Shown one piece after another: positions 26,150-38,581 of a stretch of DNA of 64,000 nt. Source of the DNA: Oxyruncus cristatus (lineage: Eukaryota > Chordata > Aves > Passeriformes > Cotingidae); NCBI GenBank assembly GCA_013399855.1, contig VXAY01002200.1, positions 1,613,109 to 1,677,108 on the forward strand, in the 5' to 3' direction. The position numbers and the translations under genes are program-made. How positions within the stretch are numbered: the stretch's first letter is position 1; every line of letters starts with the position of its first letter. Below the pieces are notes generated by a model. That model was not told where the DNA came from. It made no database searches and saw only the letters and a program-made list of their open reading frames with translations.

Positions 26150-28711
26150 ACATCTTCTCCTTTTTTCTCCCCTGATTTGGGCTGTCAGAGCGGTAGCAGA
26201 ATGGACGCAGCGAGGAGGGAGCGTGGAGCGGAGGAGCGGGCACTGAGCTTGTCAGTCTGGGGTGGGGCTGGGAAGGGCAGTGGGGATTTCGGTGCCAGGC
26301 TGATGGGAGCGATGGAGAAAAATAGCCTGGAGATGCTCAAAAGTTGATGTGTTCCTGGATTAAAATTGCGGCTCGGTCGGTTATGCGATATTATTTTCAC
26401 GCTGTGTATGCTTAGGGAGGTGTCATTTGCTTCTTTCTTTGCGTGAATCCAAAGGTCTCAAGTCGCCGTGTCTCCTCTCCACCAGCGACCAGAAATCTGA
26501 GCGTGCCAATCCTGACTGCCAAAGGGTCCCTTTGAGAGGAGCACTCCCAATATATCCTTGGCAGCCAAGGGCACTTCTGCAGGGTTTTCTTTGGGTGAGC
26601 GGGTGCCTCCCACCCTTCTCGCGTGGAAATAAACAGCGTAAAAGCCTTGCTGTGTTCTGTCAGTCATGCCTTCCCCAAACCCCAGGGCCCGCGGCTCACT
26701 GCCTCCGGCAGACGGCCCTACTGCAGAATACTGCAGTGTTCCCCTGGACAAGGGCAGCCTGTCTTCATCCCAGGGCCGACTGGGAAGGATGCAGTTGTCG
26801 GGAGATGTTGAGGGACGCGTCAGATAATGGGGTGCCGCCGTAATTTCAAGGCAGCAGGCGGGCACGCGGTGCTTCTCCCGGCCAGGGGCTCGGGATTTCT
26901 CTGGGTGTTCTCATCCGTGCAGGGCTGGTGAGCAGGGAGGGCTGCGGGAGAAGGAGCTGCCAGGTGGGGTTGGAGGAGGACAGGGGCTGCCCTAGGAGGG
27001 AGCCTGGCAGGGGTGAATGGCTTCTAATGTGTATTTTTGTGGAGGGTGGAGAAGCTGTTTGCACTCGAAGTTGTTTTTTGGCGAGGTTCATATGCAGTGT
27101 CCTCTCAACAGATCTAATGAGGAGACGTTTAATTAAAAGCGTGACTTGTCAAGAGCAGGCAGATTGCAGAGAGAAGGGGGAGTGTGTGTGTGTATCTGTC
27201 AAGACAGTGTTGCAGTCCTGGAGGTGGTGGTCCTCAGGCTCTCAACCCCCTTGGATTTAATAATGACTGCAATTTAAAATAAATCCCCCAAAAAGCAAGA
27301 AACAATCACAAATCCTGGAATCCTTTTAGTGGGCTGTGCAGGGAACATGCAGGAGATGTTCTGTTGCAGATGAAGTGTGGTTTTGGGTTTCATCACAGAG
27401 GGACACTGAGTACGTTTATTCTTCTTTCCATAAGTGATGCATTTGGTTTTTCTTGCTCTTAAGCCAGTGAGCCTTTGTTGTGTGGTTTTATTTTTATTTC
27501 TGCACATTGCTACTTGCATGGGAATGCTGCTCATCAGAAACATGTTGACATGAGCTTATGGAGATGGGCACAGGTGTGAATATTTTTTTCTTAATGCTCC
27601 ATAGTAGTGGAACCTGTTTTGTGAACTGGCAGTTACTGAGGGGGGTAGGATTGGAAGGAATTGCAGAAGATCTTTAGCAGCATGGTTGTTGTTACAGTTT
27701 GGAAAATCTGCTTGTTATTCAGTAGGAGTAGAACAAAGAATTTTTACCTGTAGTTTGGTTTGATGCAGCTGATGCCGTACTGCTGATGAGATGCACTAGG
27801 ATTCTTTGTGAATTGTGCACAAAGGAATGCGATAATTTTAAAGAAAAAGTAGCTATTTTTTGACAGCTAACCAGAACCTTTCAACTGATCATACCTTTAG
27901 TAGTAAAGTGAAAATTAGCATTTTAAGTGCTGTTTCACGTAGTCAGGTCTGTGTGGGCGGGCTTCTGGCAGGATCTTGGAGATGTTGCGTAGGGGTCTGC
28001 CCACACATACCCAAGTGCACTATCTGTGCTGATTTCTCATCACAGGCTGTGATCAAGGCCCCACATGCCCTGCAGTGCTGAGGGATTTGCTGCAGCATCC
28101 GCCTTTTTTTTAACTAAATAGTTTGCATGTTCTTTTATCATATGTATTGCTCTGCCTCAAACTTTGTTGTAAAGATGGCAGGGCTAATCAACAGCGTAAA
28201 TTACTCTGAAGTCTTGCCAGTGGATGCAGATGGGTGCTGCAGCTGAGGTGATGAAGATACAGTACACGTGGACTGATTTTTCTCTTTCTTCACAGTAATA
28301 CAGAACTAGCTCAGGTGTACCTGTTGTTAATTTTCAGCTCTGCCTGATCTTGACAGGGTTACAGAAACTGGAATAATAATTCTGAACAATGTGATTTTTT
28401 CCATTTAGTTCTATATACTGCGTTAACTTTGAAACTTAATGTGGGCCATATATGTTGGTGTGACTAACACATCGCATTTTTGATGGCAAGATTATCTGTT
28501 GCTGGCTGAGATTTCTTGAACTGTCTTTAATGTTTTCTCCAGAAACCCCGAATTTCTCTCTACCCTCTACCAAAAGTATTTTTGAAGCTAATACTCAACA
28601 AAACATGCTCCAAAATAACTCAGTAAAGCTAAGTGAATTAGAGAAATTATATTGTTGAGTAAATATAAAAATGGTTAATAAATATCCCATTAATACAGCA
28701 CATTATTGTAC

Positions 28712-29090
28712 ATCACAGAATCACAGAATATTCTGAGAGGCCCACAGAGATTATCAGTTCCAACCCTTAGCCCTGCACAGGACACCCCAAGAATTACACC
28801 ATGTGCCTGTGAGCATTGTCCAAATGCTTCTTGAACTCGTGTCAGGCTTGGTGCTGTGACCACTTCCTTGGGGAGCCTGTTCCAGTGCCCGACCACCCTC
28901 TGGGTGAAGAACCCCTTCTAATATCCAACCTAAACCTCCCCTGACACAATTCATGCCATTCCCTCGAGTCCTGTCACTGGTCATAAGAAAGGAGAGATGG
29001 GTGTTTTCTCCTCTTCTTCTCCTTGTGAGGAAGTTGTAGACTGCAGCAAGGTCTCCCCTCAGTCTCCTCTTCTCCAGGCTGAGCAGAACA
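28712..29090 (-). mobile_element. CR1 LINE fragment, antisense to MTSS1
   Basis: It starts ATCACAGAATCACAGAATA then CCCACAGAGATTATCAG, a CR1 3' end read on the complementary strand. Near the right end the minus strand encodes [18 protein letters not shown] and then SDRTRGNG, the conserved C-terminus of CR1 ORF2. The element is 5'-truncated and disabled. Its 3' terminus is diverged from the copy at 4573, pointing to another subfamily or greater age. It lies inside intron 1. The right edge is approximate. Confidence 0.92.
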
Positions 29091-30877
29091 TCTGGAACTT
29101 CAATCCCCTGACAAGGGAAATCCATATTTTGCATGCAAAACAAGTTTGTTGAGTAGTATGGTGGTGTACATGATTGTTTGTGGAAAGTCCACAATGGGAG
29201 TTGTACTTGGCCGTTGTGCTCTGGAATTGGATTTCGATGCTTTGAGATTTCAGGATCAGATTAAAGAACCATAAAGGTGGGAAAATGTCTGCCCATCCCG
29301 TCCTTAAGTTTTGATCTATTGTCATAGCCCTGGTGTTTCCTACAATACATCACTGAGTACATGGCACTTATGATTTGTTATATTCTTATGCAAGATGTTT
29401 TTCAATGCAATCAAAGTTTATAAAAGCAAAAATAAAATGTGCCTGTCCCCTCAGAGGAGTAGTTCTGTGTGCTGCATGCAAATGCTGTGCGGTTTCTCTT
29501 TGAATGCAGCATATTTTCTGTAGCTCCCCGTGGGAAGGGAGTATTTGATCTGAATGGTTTGTAATTCATTTTTGGCAATTGAGAAATGAGATGCTGCAAT
29601 GTACTGTTAATTTCAATATTTCTTTTAGGGCAAGGCAAATCAGTGCAGATAATTTTTGGGAGGGTGTGTTGCGGATGGATTTTAAAAGACCTTGTCTTGT
29701 CATGCAGAGCAGATTTTCTTTAATGCTGTTTTTCCTTTTGAGTTCATTTTACAGTCCTTTTAATCACATTGTTCTCCGCTATCCTGAAGAAAAAACACAA
29801 CATCTCTGAAAAGATTGAAATTGGCAGTGTTTGTAGTTTACTTGATGGTGTTTCTTTGGCTTGTAGCATGTTCTTTATTTGTCTTGCCTCTTCTGCCAGC
29901 ATGTGTTTTGACGGAGCATGGGCTTGCTGTATGTGTACAGCACCTGACATCCATGGGGTGGGCATGGGAGGAACATGAGTTGAGTGAACACTGTGACTTC
30001 ATTTATACCAAGTGGGAGGATTTACTGAATTTTTATGAGTCAGGTTTGGTTTACCAATTAGTCTCATTCATCTCCCCACATGTGAGAGATGTGCAGGTAT
30101 TGTTGTCGTGTTAGCGAACAAAAATAAGGTTCCCAAAGGAGGTGTAAGATTGGAAAATTTTAGAGATTCTTGTATTTTATGTGTATGTGACTTATTTATA
30201 GTTGTTTAGCTGAAAACTCAATAAAGTCAACCTTTTGCTTCTGGCAGTGACCTCTAATACCTCAAAGGTGAACCCTTGAGTCTCTTCCTGCTGCTGGGAC
30301 TCTTGGATTAGGTGGTGGTGCACCTTTGCTTCCAGCCATGCAAAGCTCTTGGTCAAAGCAGAATAGAGAGATACGAACATATGGGCATGAGAAATATTTA
30401 TGTTTTTGCAGTCCCTTATCTCCTGTTAGGAAGTGATTGGTGAGAACCAGCATTTTAATCTTCTTTTTTGTAGAAGTTGGGACCAGGGGGTGGCCACATC
30501 AGGGATTAAGAGTTTTGTTTGTTAAGTAGCCCTGATTGCTTTTGAGGGATGGCCTTGTGCTATTCACACAAATAATATAAACGGAGTGGAAAAAAATATT
30601 TGGTGGAAAAAACAGAAATGCTGAGACAGTTACTACAGCAAGTACAGCTGCAAGTCCTCAGTGTAAATCTAAGGGGCAGCATGCATGTACCAGAGAACCT
30701 GGGCACATTTATTTTACTGTGACGTGTCGTAGTACGACAGCTCTTCCACAGCTGTCCTTTATTTGAAGGTTGAGATCTCTGTGGAGGTTAGGAATGTTCA
30801 GTTGAATCATTTTCAGGCCTAGTTTCAATCCAGCTTCTAGGGATGGTAACTATTGTAAGGAAAAGCAACTGTGTCAG

Positions 30878-31402
30878 GTGTTGGGACTGGCACTGTTCAA
30901 CATCTTTGTCGGTGACGTGGACAGTGGGATCGAGTGCACGCTCAGCAGGTTTGATGACAACACCCAGCTGTGTGGTACAGTCAACATGCTGGAGGGGAGC
31001 AGTGCCATCCAGAGGGACCTGTACAATCTTGAGAGGTGAGACTGTGTGAGTTGGGGAAACCTTACTGCACTGTCAGCACCTAAAGGGGTCTACAAGTGCG
31101 TTAGAGAGGGACTTCTGACAAGGACATGTAGTGAAAGGACAAAGGGGAATGGCTTCAAACTGAAAGATGACAGGATTAGATTAACCATAAATAAGAAATT
31201 TTTTACTGTGAGTGTAGTGAGACACTGAAAGGTTGTCGAGAAAAGCTGTGGATGTCCCATCCCTGGAAGTGTTCCAAGGCCAGGCTGGATGGAGCCCTGA
31301 GCAACTTGGTGTACTGGAAGGTGTCTGTGCCCATGGCGGGGGGTTGGAACCAGATGATCTGTAAGGTCCCTTCCAACCCAGACTATTCTGTGATTCTGTG
31401 TG
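30878..31402 (+). mobile_element. CR1 LINE fragment with an internal deletion, sense orientation
   Basis: From about 30878 the + strand encodes residues like LGPALFNIFVGDVDSG and then FDDNTQL, the reverse-transcriptase core of CR1 ORF2. From about 31080 the sequence jumps to the ORF2 C-terminus (REGLLTRTCSERTKGNGFKL, then KKFFTVSVVRH). It ends in the CR1 3' UTR with CAGATGATCTGTAAGGTCCC and TTCTGTGATTCTGTG. The intervening part of ORF2, well over 100 residues in intact elements, is missing, so this copy carries a large deletion. The catalytic FADD-type motif appears here as FDDN and a TGA interrupts the frame soon after, so the copy is inactive. Confidence 0.93.
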
Positions 31403-34400
31403 CAACAGACAGGTAGAGGCTTGGAGAGGAAAGGGCATCTCTGTCCTCACTTTCCCACATGTGCTGTGTTGAATTGGCATGTCCCTTATATGACAGCCTT
31501 TAGGGCAACTATTTCAAACCTACCATATAGACCCATCTTCCCCTTCCCCCAAAAGTGTGAAATGAGTTCATTTGCAGCTTTTGTTCCCGTTTTTCTTTCT
31601 TCCCCTGAAGGTTTTACCACCAAGGCATTTGGAGCATAGCTGGCTGCGCTGATTTCTTACCCCCACTGCCTCCCAACGACCTGCTTGCTCAGACAGTTGG
31701 TTTGGGTACACTGAAATTCCTTGCCTTTTCTAAGCAGCTGCAGTGTCTTTCTGTAAACATCTCAGAGGGGGAGGGATTGACATGCAGTGAAGGCTGAAAG
31801 ATGGTGCAGGAAGGAGAGCCACTGCATGCCTGCCTCAACACTGGGGTTCAAGCAACAGGGCATAGCTGGGAACATGCTTACTCACGAGTAGTTTATTTTC
31901 TAGGGACACGTGCTTTCTTGATCTAGATACTCTTGTATGAGTGTTAACAATTTGTACAACTGCTGAACATTTGCTGAGTAAGTGTGTACGAGGCTGGCTT
32001 ATTCTGTGACATGTCCAGGGCAAAGATTTTTAATGTCTTTTAAGAATACTCCTACTGGACCTGGCAGGACGCCAAGGGCTGCACAATAGGGTTTGCAAGG
32101 TTTTAAGTGGGGAAGGAGTTGTGCAGTGCTGCATGAAACATAATTGACTGAACAAATGTTGGAGAACTAGAAGTCTGTGTAATTACATGCTTGGTACTGG
32201 TTAATACTTAACAGAAGGTCAGATTCGGTGGAGTTTGCTGCTTCCTTCCTCAGTTCTGAGTGTGCATGAGCTGTACCAAAATCTTTGTTACAAAATACCT
32301 AAAAAGTTAAATTTTCTGCCTTTTTTTTTTTTTGTTTAAGTACTGAAGTTGCAACAGTTGTTGGAGTATTCTTGTGTATCTGTAAACAGTGTCTTCTGCC
32401 TATGTGTTTTCAGCTTCTGAAAAACATTTTTAAGGTTCATGGTCTACCCAGAGATTGTGTGGTCTTGAAGATAAGCAGAAAGCAATACATGGCAGAGAGC
32501 AGAATAGAAACTGTATCTAAACAGGCTTTTTGGTCTACTTTAGAGCCTGCAAAAAAGATGAGTACAGGGAGGTTTGATTTAGTACCATAGAGGTGTTAGA
32601 GTAGCCTCCTTAGGCTGCATATAAACATGCATTTTCCTCTTCAAGTGTATGTTTTCAATTTGAAAATTATGTCTATCTTGATACTACAGTATCAAGTATC
32701 AAGGTACTGAGTTTGCTACGGTCTGTGCTGACCTTTAAGGACATTGATTGACTTCTTCCTGCTGGGCTGTGAGATAGCTTGGATGCTGAGATGTTTAGAA
32801 GGATTGGAGACAAAATGTCTGGTAGCTTTGTGGTTAAGACCATAGCAGCTTTCATCTTCAAGGTGCTCTCTGTGTGACTTAGCTCCAAAGAATGGCTCCC
32901 ATTTTACAGAAAGGCAAACTATGGCTGCAGGTTTAGTGACTTCTACTCCCTTCCCCTAGGACAAGAAGGAATTGGATGCATCCAGAGGATGGAGTTAATG
33001 AGGGGATGTTTTTTAAGCTCCCAGTAGTTTCTGTCCTCACATATACACCACTTCGTTTTTACTGATTAAGATGTGTTGTTGGTCACCCCCTGCAATGACC
33101 CAGTATTTGCAGGCAGAAGAGATGACATCTACAAATGTCTCAACACAACTCTCGACATGAGTGTCTTGAACTCCTGTCTTATAGCTGAAACTACAGGACA
33201 TCTCAGATTTTGGTGGAGAAGTCTGACTGGAGTATCTTAACCATAAGCTGGTTGATCATGAAGAATTTGAGTTTGGTTTTTTTTTCGCCACAAAAGTCAA
33301 ATGTGTGCTTTATAGTGTCTCTGAAGCCCTTTGTGGAGTGGTTTGGAATTTTTTGTTAATAAAGTTGTATTTGTGATGAGATGCCTCCTAATGAAATCAT
33401 CTGTGAGCAAACCTCATGGATGCTCTTTACCCATGAGCAAGCCAAGTGTCTAATTTGGAGCTTGGAAGGGATTATTTGTCTTCTCCTGAGTGAAATGGAG
33501 AGAAAGTAACCTGCATCAGGCACAGTTGCACTTTACTGTCTGTCAAGAGGCAAAGTTCATTAAGCATTAAAAACTTGGGTACCTGGCTGCTGCCTTTTTC
33601 TCCGTGAGGTACTTTTGTGGTCATCTCAAATGCTTGTCAGTACTTTGGGTCTTGGAGATTGTTATGACTGCTTGTGTGACAGAGATTGTCTCAAGTGAAT
33701 GCTCAGAAATTACGGTTTCTGCTTGCTTGGGAAGAAGTGATGAGACCCCAGTGGTGTTGATGACATGACCAACACAGGGCCGTTGACTTGAGGCTGTCCT
33801 GTGTAGGTATTAACCTGAATGACTGCCTCCCAGTATTTTAATTATCTTCATTTTGATCCAGCTGAAATATTGTGGGTTTAGAAAATAGCTGCTGAGAATG
33901 TACAGTAGCCACTTAATGATTGAGTGGATGAAAGGCGGTATTGATGAGTCTCTGAGGAGAAATCTGCTATTCAGGCTTGCGAACTTGTTCAGACCTGCAG
34001 GGAAGAATGTGGAACTAAATGCTTCCTCTGGAAGACTACTTAATGTCCAACTTTTTTAATGTGGCATGGGATAAAAGGTCTCTAGAAGCTGTGGCTAGTT
34101 GTTTCCCACCGCCCCCCTCCGCCTTGTGAATAACTTCCTATGTTTAGAGAGGGAGAGACTGTATGTTTATACATGATGTATTTTCTCACAGTATAACTTT
34201 TGTTTGTTAATTACCCAATCTTGAATTTAAACCATGACGTGGCTGCTTTGGAGCTGAGTTTCATCATATTACAAACCATGAGACTGAACTGTGGACGGTA
34301 CAGATTTGGTCCCTATTGACAAAGAAGGAGGCTCATGAGTTGGGTGGAAAGCCAGCATGAGTTTTCACAGGTCCTTGCTGCAGTACAGATTGAAGTCACA

Positions 34401-35704
34401 ACCATGGGGCAGCTGGTATCCTTCACTGGCAATGTTTAAATATGGGCTAGCACAGTGCAGGTGTTATTATAATACAAATTAAAGACTCCAGAGCTCTGAC
34501 AACAGAATGGTACCAGACTTCAGTTCCCTCCTCCTTTAAATGATTAGTGAGGTCTAATAACTACCTGTGTTCTTGCAGAGCTGTGCTGCATTTCAGTGTG
34601 CAGGGAACTTCTTTAGCGTTCTTGAGATGGTTTGGGAATGTATAAAGGGCTGATATTTGTGTGTTGTTGTTTTGTTTTTTTTCCCCAGTGGGGTGAATAC
34701 CCTTTTGTGGACTTTCCTAACTGGATTTTAGTCTTGCTTTTCTCAAGATATCATGCTATTATTTGGGGTTCTTTCATGTCCTAATATACTGTTTAGACTA
34801 AAAACTAAGCAGTTTTGAAAATACTAAACAAGTGGTTCTGTGATACATAGAAGAAATAGTCAGTTGACAGGTTTTTTTAATAACCTGTGAGATGTCTTCA
34901 GTTGTGTTTTTGTTGCCTAATTTTCAGTGTTGTGATAATGTATCACCTTGGAAAGCAAAGTTTGGCGTGCCTGTCTATACTGTGCATGCTGAGGGAAATG
35001 CATTTCTAATCCTGCAGAACAAGTGGCAGAAATAATGGAAGTAGGTGTATGAATACGAGACTTCAATTTTAATTACCCCTGCTTTCTTTCCTGAAGGGTA
35101 GTTACAGGTTAAATGACACTCTGATCTTTGATGTGCTTTTACTTTCACCTGCATGCACTGTAATCTCTCAAACCCTGAGTTTGTACCTGTCTACTCCTCC
35201 ATTTAGTAATGTGTGCCTTCAGCTCTCACTGTGAAATCCTGTGAAGTTCATGTCTTGCCTTTTGCTGTTACTGACTTTTCATTCCTAGCTCAGCAAGGGT
35301 TTAGCACAAGTTGAGAGTCCCTTTTGCTGGTGGAACTAAGCTCAAACTTCCCCTGTGCACCTGCAGTACCTTTTAGCATAGAAAGACAGAAGGGACTTAG
35401 CAGTCAGATGGTCCCTTTCCTTTCCCTGTGGGAGTATTCCTATAAGACCTCTATATGAATATGTTACTCTACCTAAAAGTCTTCCAATGAAGGGAAGCTC
35501 CAGACCTTTCAGAGTTGCCTGGTATCTGGATTGTAGTTGAATGGTCTGTCCAATCTGAAACTTCTCTGTTGCAAGTAAAACTGATTGTTTCTTGTCCTCA
35601 GTGCTGGAAAACAGATGATGGACAACCATCAGGCTAGGGGATGCTCTTGAAATCAGTATTGGAACTTTGCTGATTGAGTAAGAAATGGGGAGTTCATAGG
35701 GAGG

Positions 35705-35943
35705 GTAGGTTTAGATTGGAGAGAATTTTTTTTGACTATGAGGGTGGTAAGAGTGTGAAACAGTTTGCTCGGAGAAGTTGTGGATTCTCCATCACTGGAA
35801 GTGTTCGTGTTCCATTTGGATGGGGCTTACTTGATGTAGTGAAAGACATCCCTGTCCATGACAGGAAGATTGGTCTAGATGTTCTTTCTAGATGAGTTAG
35901 AAATGTTTCTTCTAACTCAAGCCATTCTGTGATTCTCTGTGTT
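35705..35943 (+). mobile_element. CR1 LINE 3' fragment, diverged
   Basis: Only the last ~240 bases of a CR1 element remain. It begins in a stretch like AGGTTTAGATTGGAGAG and runs through the landmark TGGAAGTGTTC to end in GCCATTCTGTGATTCTCTGTG, which matches the CR1 3' end. The middle has drifted and contains a 10-bp inverted repeat (35893-35919). The left edge is approximate. Confidence 0.85.
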
Positions 35944-37769
35944 TGAAATGAGGTGGGTGAAACCAAAGAAGTAAGGGAATAGGTGTTGTGTGCACCTCTG
36001 TGTCTTCATAATAAGAGTGAAGTCTCTCTTGCCAGCAAAATTTCTGTTTCAGTCCGTTGAAAGATTTGAGATCACTCTGGTGAATGATTGGGAAATGGAT
36101 GCAGCTCAGAAACATTCATGAGATAGGTTCTTGATGTTTTTCAGTTTAGAAAGAGACAAAGCCAGTAAGCAGAATTTTTTGGATGGAGGAGAGCAATCAT
36201 GAACTTCAGGCAAGATGATGTTTGTTAATTCTGTGCTCACCTGTGTGTTGCAAGAGCTTTTGTGACTTGTTAAAGGTCTAGGCAGTCCTGTTCATTAGTT
36301 GTGGACTTGGCTAAATGGGTGAATTGCACAGAGGGACATATTAATGTTTGGTAGCACTTTGTAACTCGTGCAGTGCCCTTTCCCCCAGCTGTCTTCTGGT
36401 TCTTCTAGAAAAGAGGAGAAACTTCCAGTGCCAGATGTTACCTGAGAAGGGAGACTTCTGATTGTCAACCATTGTATCGTCCAATGTGTTGAGACGTCTG
36501 TGGCCAGAACACATTTTTGTTTTTGTTTTTTTTTTCCTTAATCACACTGTCGTTGTTTTCCTGTCCCACTCCCCTCCACTTTTTTCCTGTTTTTGCCTGT
36601 TGAAGGACTCTTGGAAAAGTGATAGTTTCTATGTGCAAACCGTATTTGCCTATCCAGGCCACTCTTTGTGTGTAACATCTGTGACTTTGTGTGGTGTCTA
36701 GCACAATAACGTCTCTTTGCTACTTGGAGGTAGTGTAGTGAATGCCACAGAAATGAGACATTCATAATAATCTGTGTGATTCTGTTATCTGGTAAAACTA
36801 TAAAAAGAAATCTTTTGTTTTCAGCATAATTTTCTTTGGAGGGGTAGGAGGAAGCAGAAGCCAAGTTACAATTTTTGTTCCAAAAATAGATGTATGGCAT
36901 TTGGATGTGTTACTAGGGCGTGAAGCTCTATAACAGCGCTGTGTGTTTAGGACTCAACTTTTTAGCTTGTCATAGCTGAACAACTACACTGAGGTGGAGA
37001 AGTCCTAACTGCTGTAGCCTGTGTAGTGATTTTTTCCATTTTATTGAAATCTGCAGGTAGTCACTGTTAGTACTTTTCTGGTAGGCTTCCAGCTCTTGCT
37101 TTGATAACCTGTGAGACGAAACCAAGGCACTGCTTTCTCTCCTGCCTCTTTAGCTGAAACCGCCAAAAGTAAATTGTGAATTTGCTTTACTGTGGAGCAG
37201 CTCTCTTGTCTCTCTCCCCTTGCCCCAAAAGTTTAGGTGAGTTCTTGCTGTGAATAAGATGCCATACTGTTGCTGCTGCCTTTGTACTTGATGTACCTGC
37301 AAGAGCTGATAATAGCTCTGAAAAGCCTTTCTGATAAATAAAAGCACTTAAAAGAACTCTGTCAAGGTTTTTTTTAAGATGTGATGCATCTCATCTGTGG
37401 GAATTGAGGTGCGTGGAAATAAAGTAAGTGTCTTTTTGCTTAATGGAAAGAGAAGAATCGTAACTTCTTGGTGAAAGGAGTGACAAAACATTTTAAAGCT
37501 GTCCAAGGCTGCTGATACTCAAGTTGTAATCTTAAATAAAAACAATTATCTGGGTGCCTATTCTTGCCATTAGATGTAATCAATAGCAATTTCAGTAAAT
37601 ATGATCCTTTGCTGCAAATCTAACCCTTCCTTTATTGAGAAATCCTTGAGTTTCTCATCTGGGTCTCTTCTCACTCCTACTGCCGGATTGCTGGCCTGAA
37701 AGAGAGGGAAAAACTACCTTCCGTAAATGTCTTGTACAGTTGTGTTTGTGTAGGGTTGCGCTGGTTCAC

Positions 37770-37788
37770 AAAAAAAAAAAAAAAAAAA
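37770..37788. repeat. Poly(A) run (19 A)
   Basis: Homopolymer within intron 1, followed by TTCTACCC. No adjacent retroposed gene is recognised. Confidence 0.9.
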
Positions 37789-38387
37789 TTCTACCCAAGG
37801 TTTAAGTTCTTCTTGCAAAGCTGTATTTTGGTGATCATCGCTGACCTTGGCCAGCTGCTCTTTATCTCTTTCTCCTACATGTGACAGGGAAGGAAACGAT
37901 GTGAAAAAGCTCATGGATTGAGACAAAGACAAGGGAATCATTTACCAGTTCCTGTCATGAGCAAACCAGACTCAACTGGAGAAGCTTAAATTTATTACCA
38001 ATTCAAATAGATTTGAGTGGTGGGGAAGACTGACAAAAATTAACACATCTGCCCATGTCCATGGGTCTGGATGGGATTTCAGTGAATGATGATGGTCCTC
38101 CCCCTTCCCCTGTGGCAGTCCAGGAGCTGTGGGTTGGGAGGACGCCGTCTGGCAGGGTGCTGTCGGGTCTGGTTGTTGGTGTCTGGCACCTGCCGGTGAT
38201 TTGCCAGCTCAGCCTGGTGCCATTCAGGCACTTGCTGTCCCTGAGGGGAGGTTGTTTCATGTCCCTAATTGCGGACTGGCTACCTGAGCGACAGGCACGA
38301 GGCACCAGTTTGTTTCTCAGCCCTGAGGCGGAAAGGTGTTCCCTGGCTGTGTTCAGTTTAGATTAGCTGGAGCTGGGCCCTGGGATC

Positions 38388-38403
38388 AGGTGACTAATCA
38401 CCT
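38388..38403. promoter_or_regulatory. Inverted E-box pair (AGGTGA ... TCACCT)
   Basis: AGGTGACTAATCACCT has two 6-base arms in inverted orientation separated by CTAA. The left arm extends to CAGGTG. Paired CACCT(G) sites are the pattern bound by ZEB1/ZEB2 zinc-finger repressors. Occupancy is not shown. Confidence 0.3.
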
Positions 38404-38504
38404 ATAAACCCACTAATTAAGGAATGGCGTAGGATAATGGCATGTTAGGGCTTACTGATGACATGCCTCACTGGGCGGGCGGGTGGGCTGCCGAGCCCCA
38501 CTGC

Positions 38505-38581
38505 GCAGCTCCAGGGGNNNNNNNNNNNNNNNNNNNNNNNNNNNNNNNNNNNNNNNNNNNNNNNNTGAGCAGCTCCAGGGG
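38505..38581. repeat. Gap (N 38518-38565) flanked by a 13-base direct repeat
   Basis: GCAGCTCCAGGGG occurs immediately left of the gap (38505-38517) and again just right of it (38569-38581). The gap contains 48 Ns. Either a GC-rich tandem repeat is unresolved here or the assembler left overlapping contig ends on each side of a gap that should be closed. Confidence 0.85.

Larger units (their letters stand above)
24880..26330 (+). promoter_or_regulatory. MTSS1: CpG-rich promoter region of MTSS1 (inferred)
   Basis: CpG density is high on both sides of the 503-base gap, in 24,880-25,075 and again from about 25,620 to 26,330, and falls away on either side. The region surrounds the first MTSS1 coding exon. 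Left of the gap lie a CCAAT box, GC boxes and a TGACG half-site. No TATA box is visible at the expected place, which fits a CpG-island promoter. The transcription start is probably inside the gap or in 25,579-25,700, but the sequence alone does not fix it. The edges are estimates by eye. Confidence 0.75.

Noticed and set aside
27572..27579. AGGTGTGA, a T-box (TBX5-like) site in intron 1
   Set aside because: A single 8-mer is expected about twice on the two strands of 64 kb, and no cluster is seen around it.
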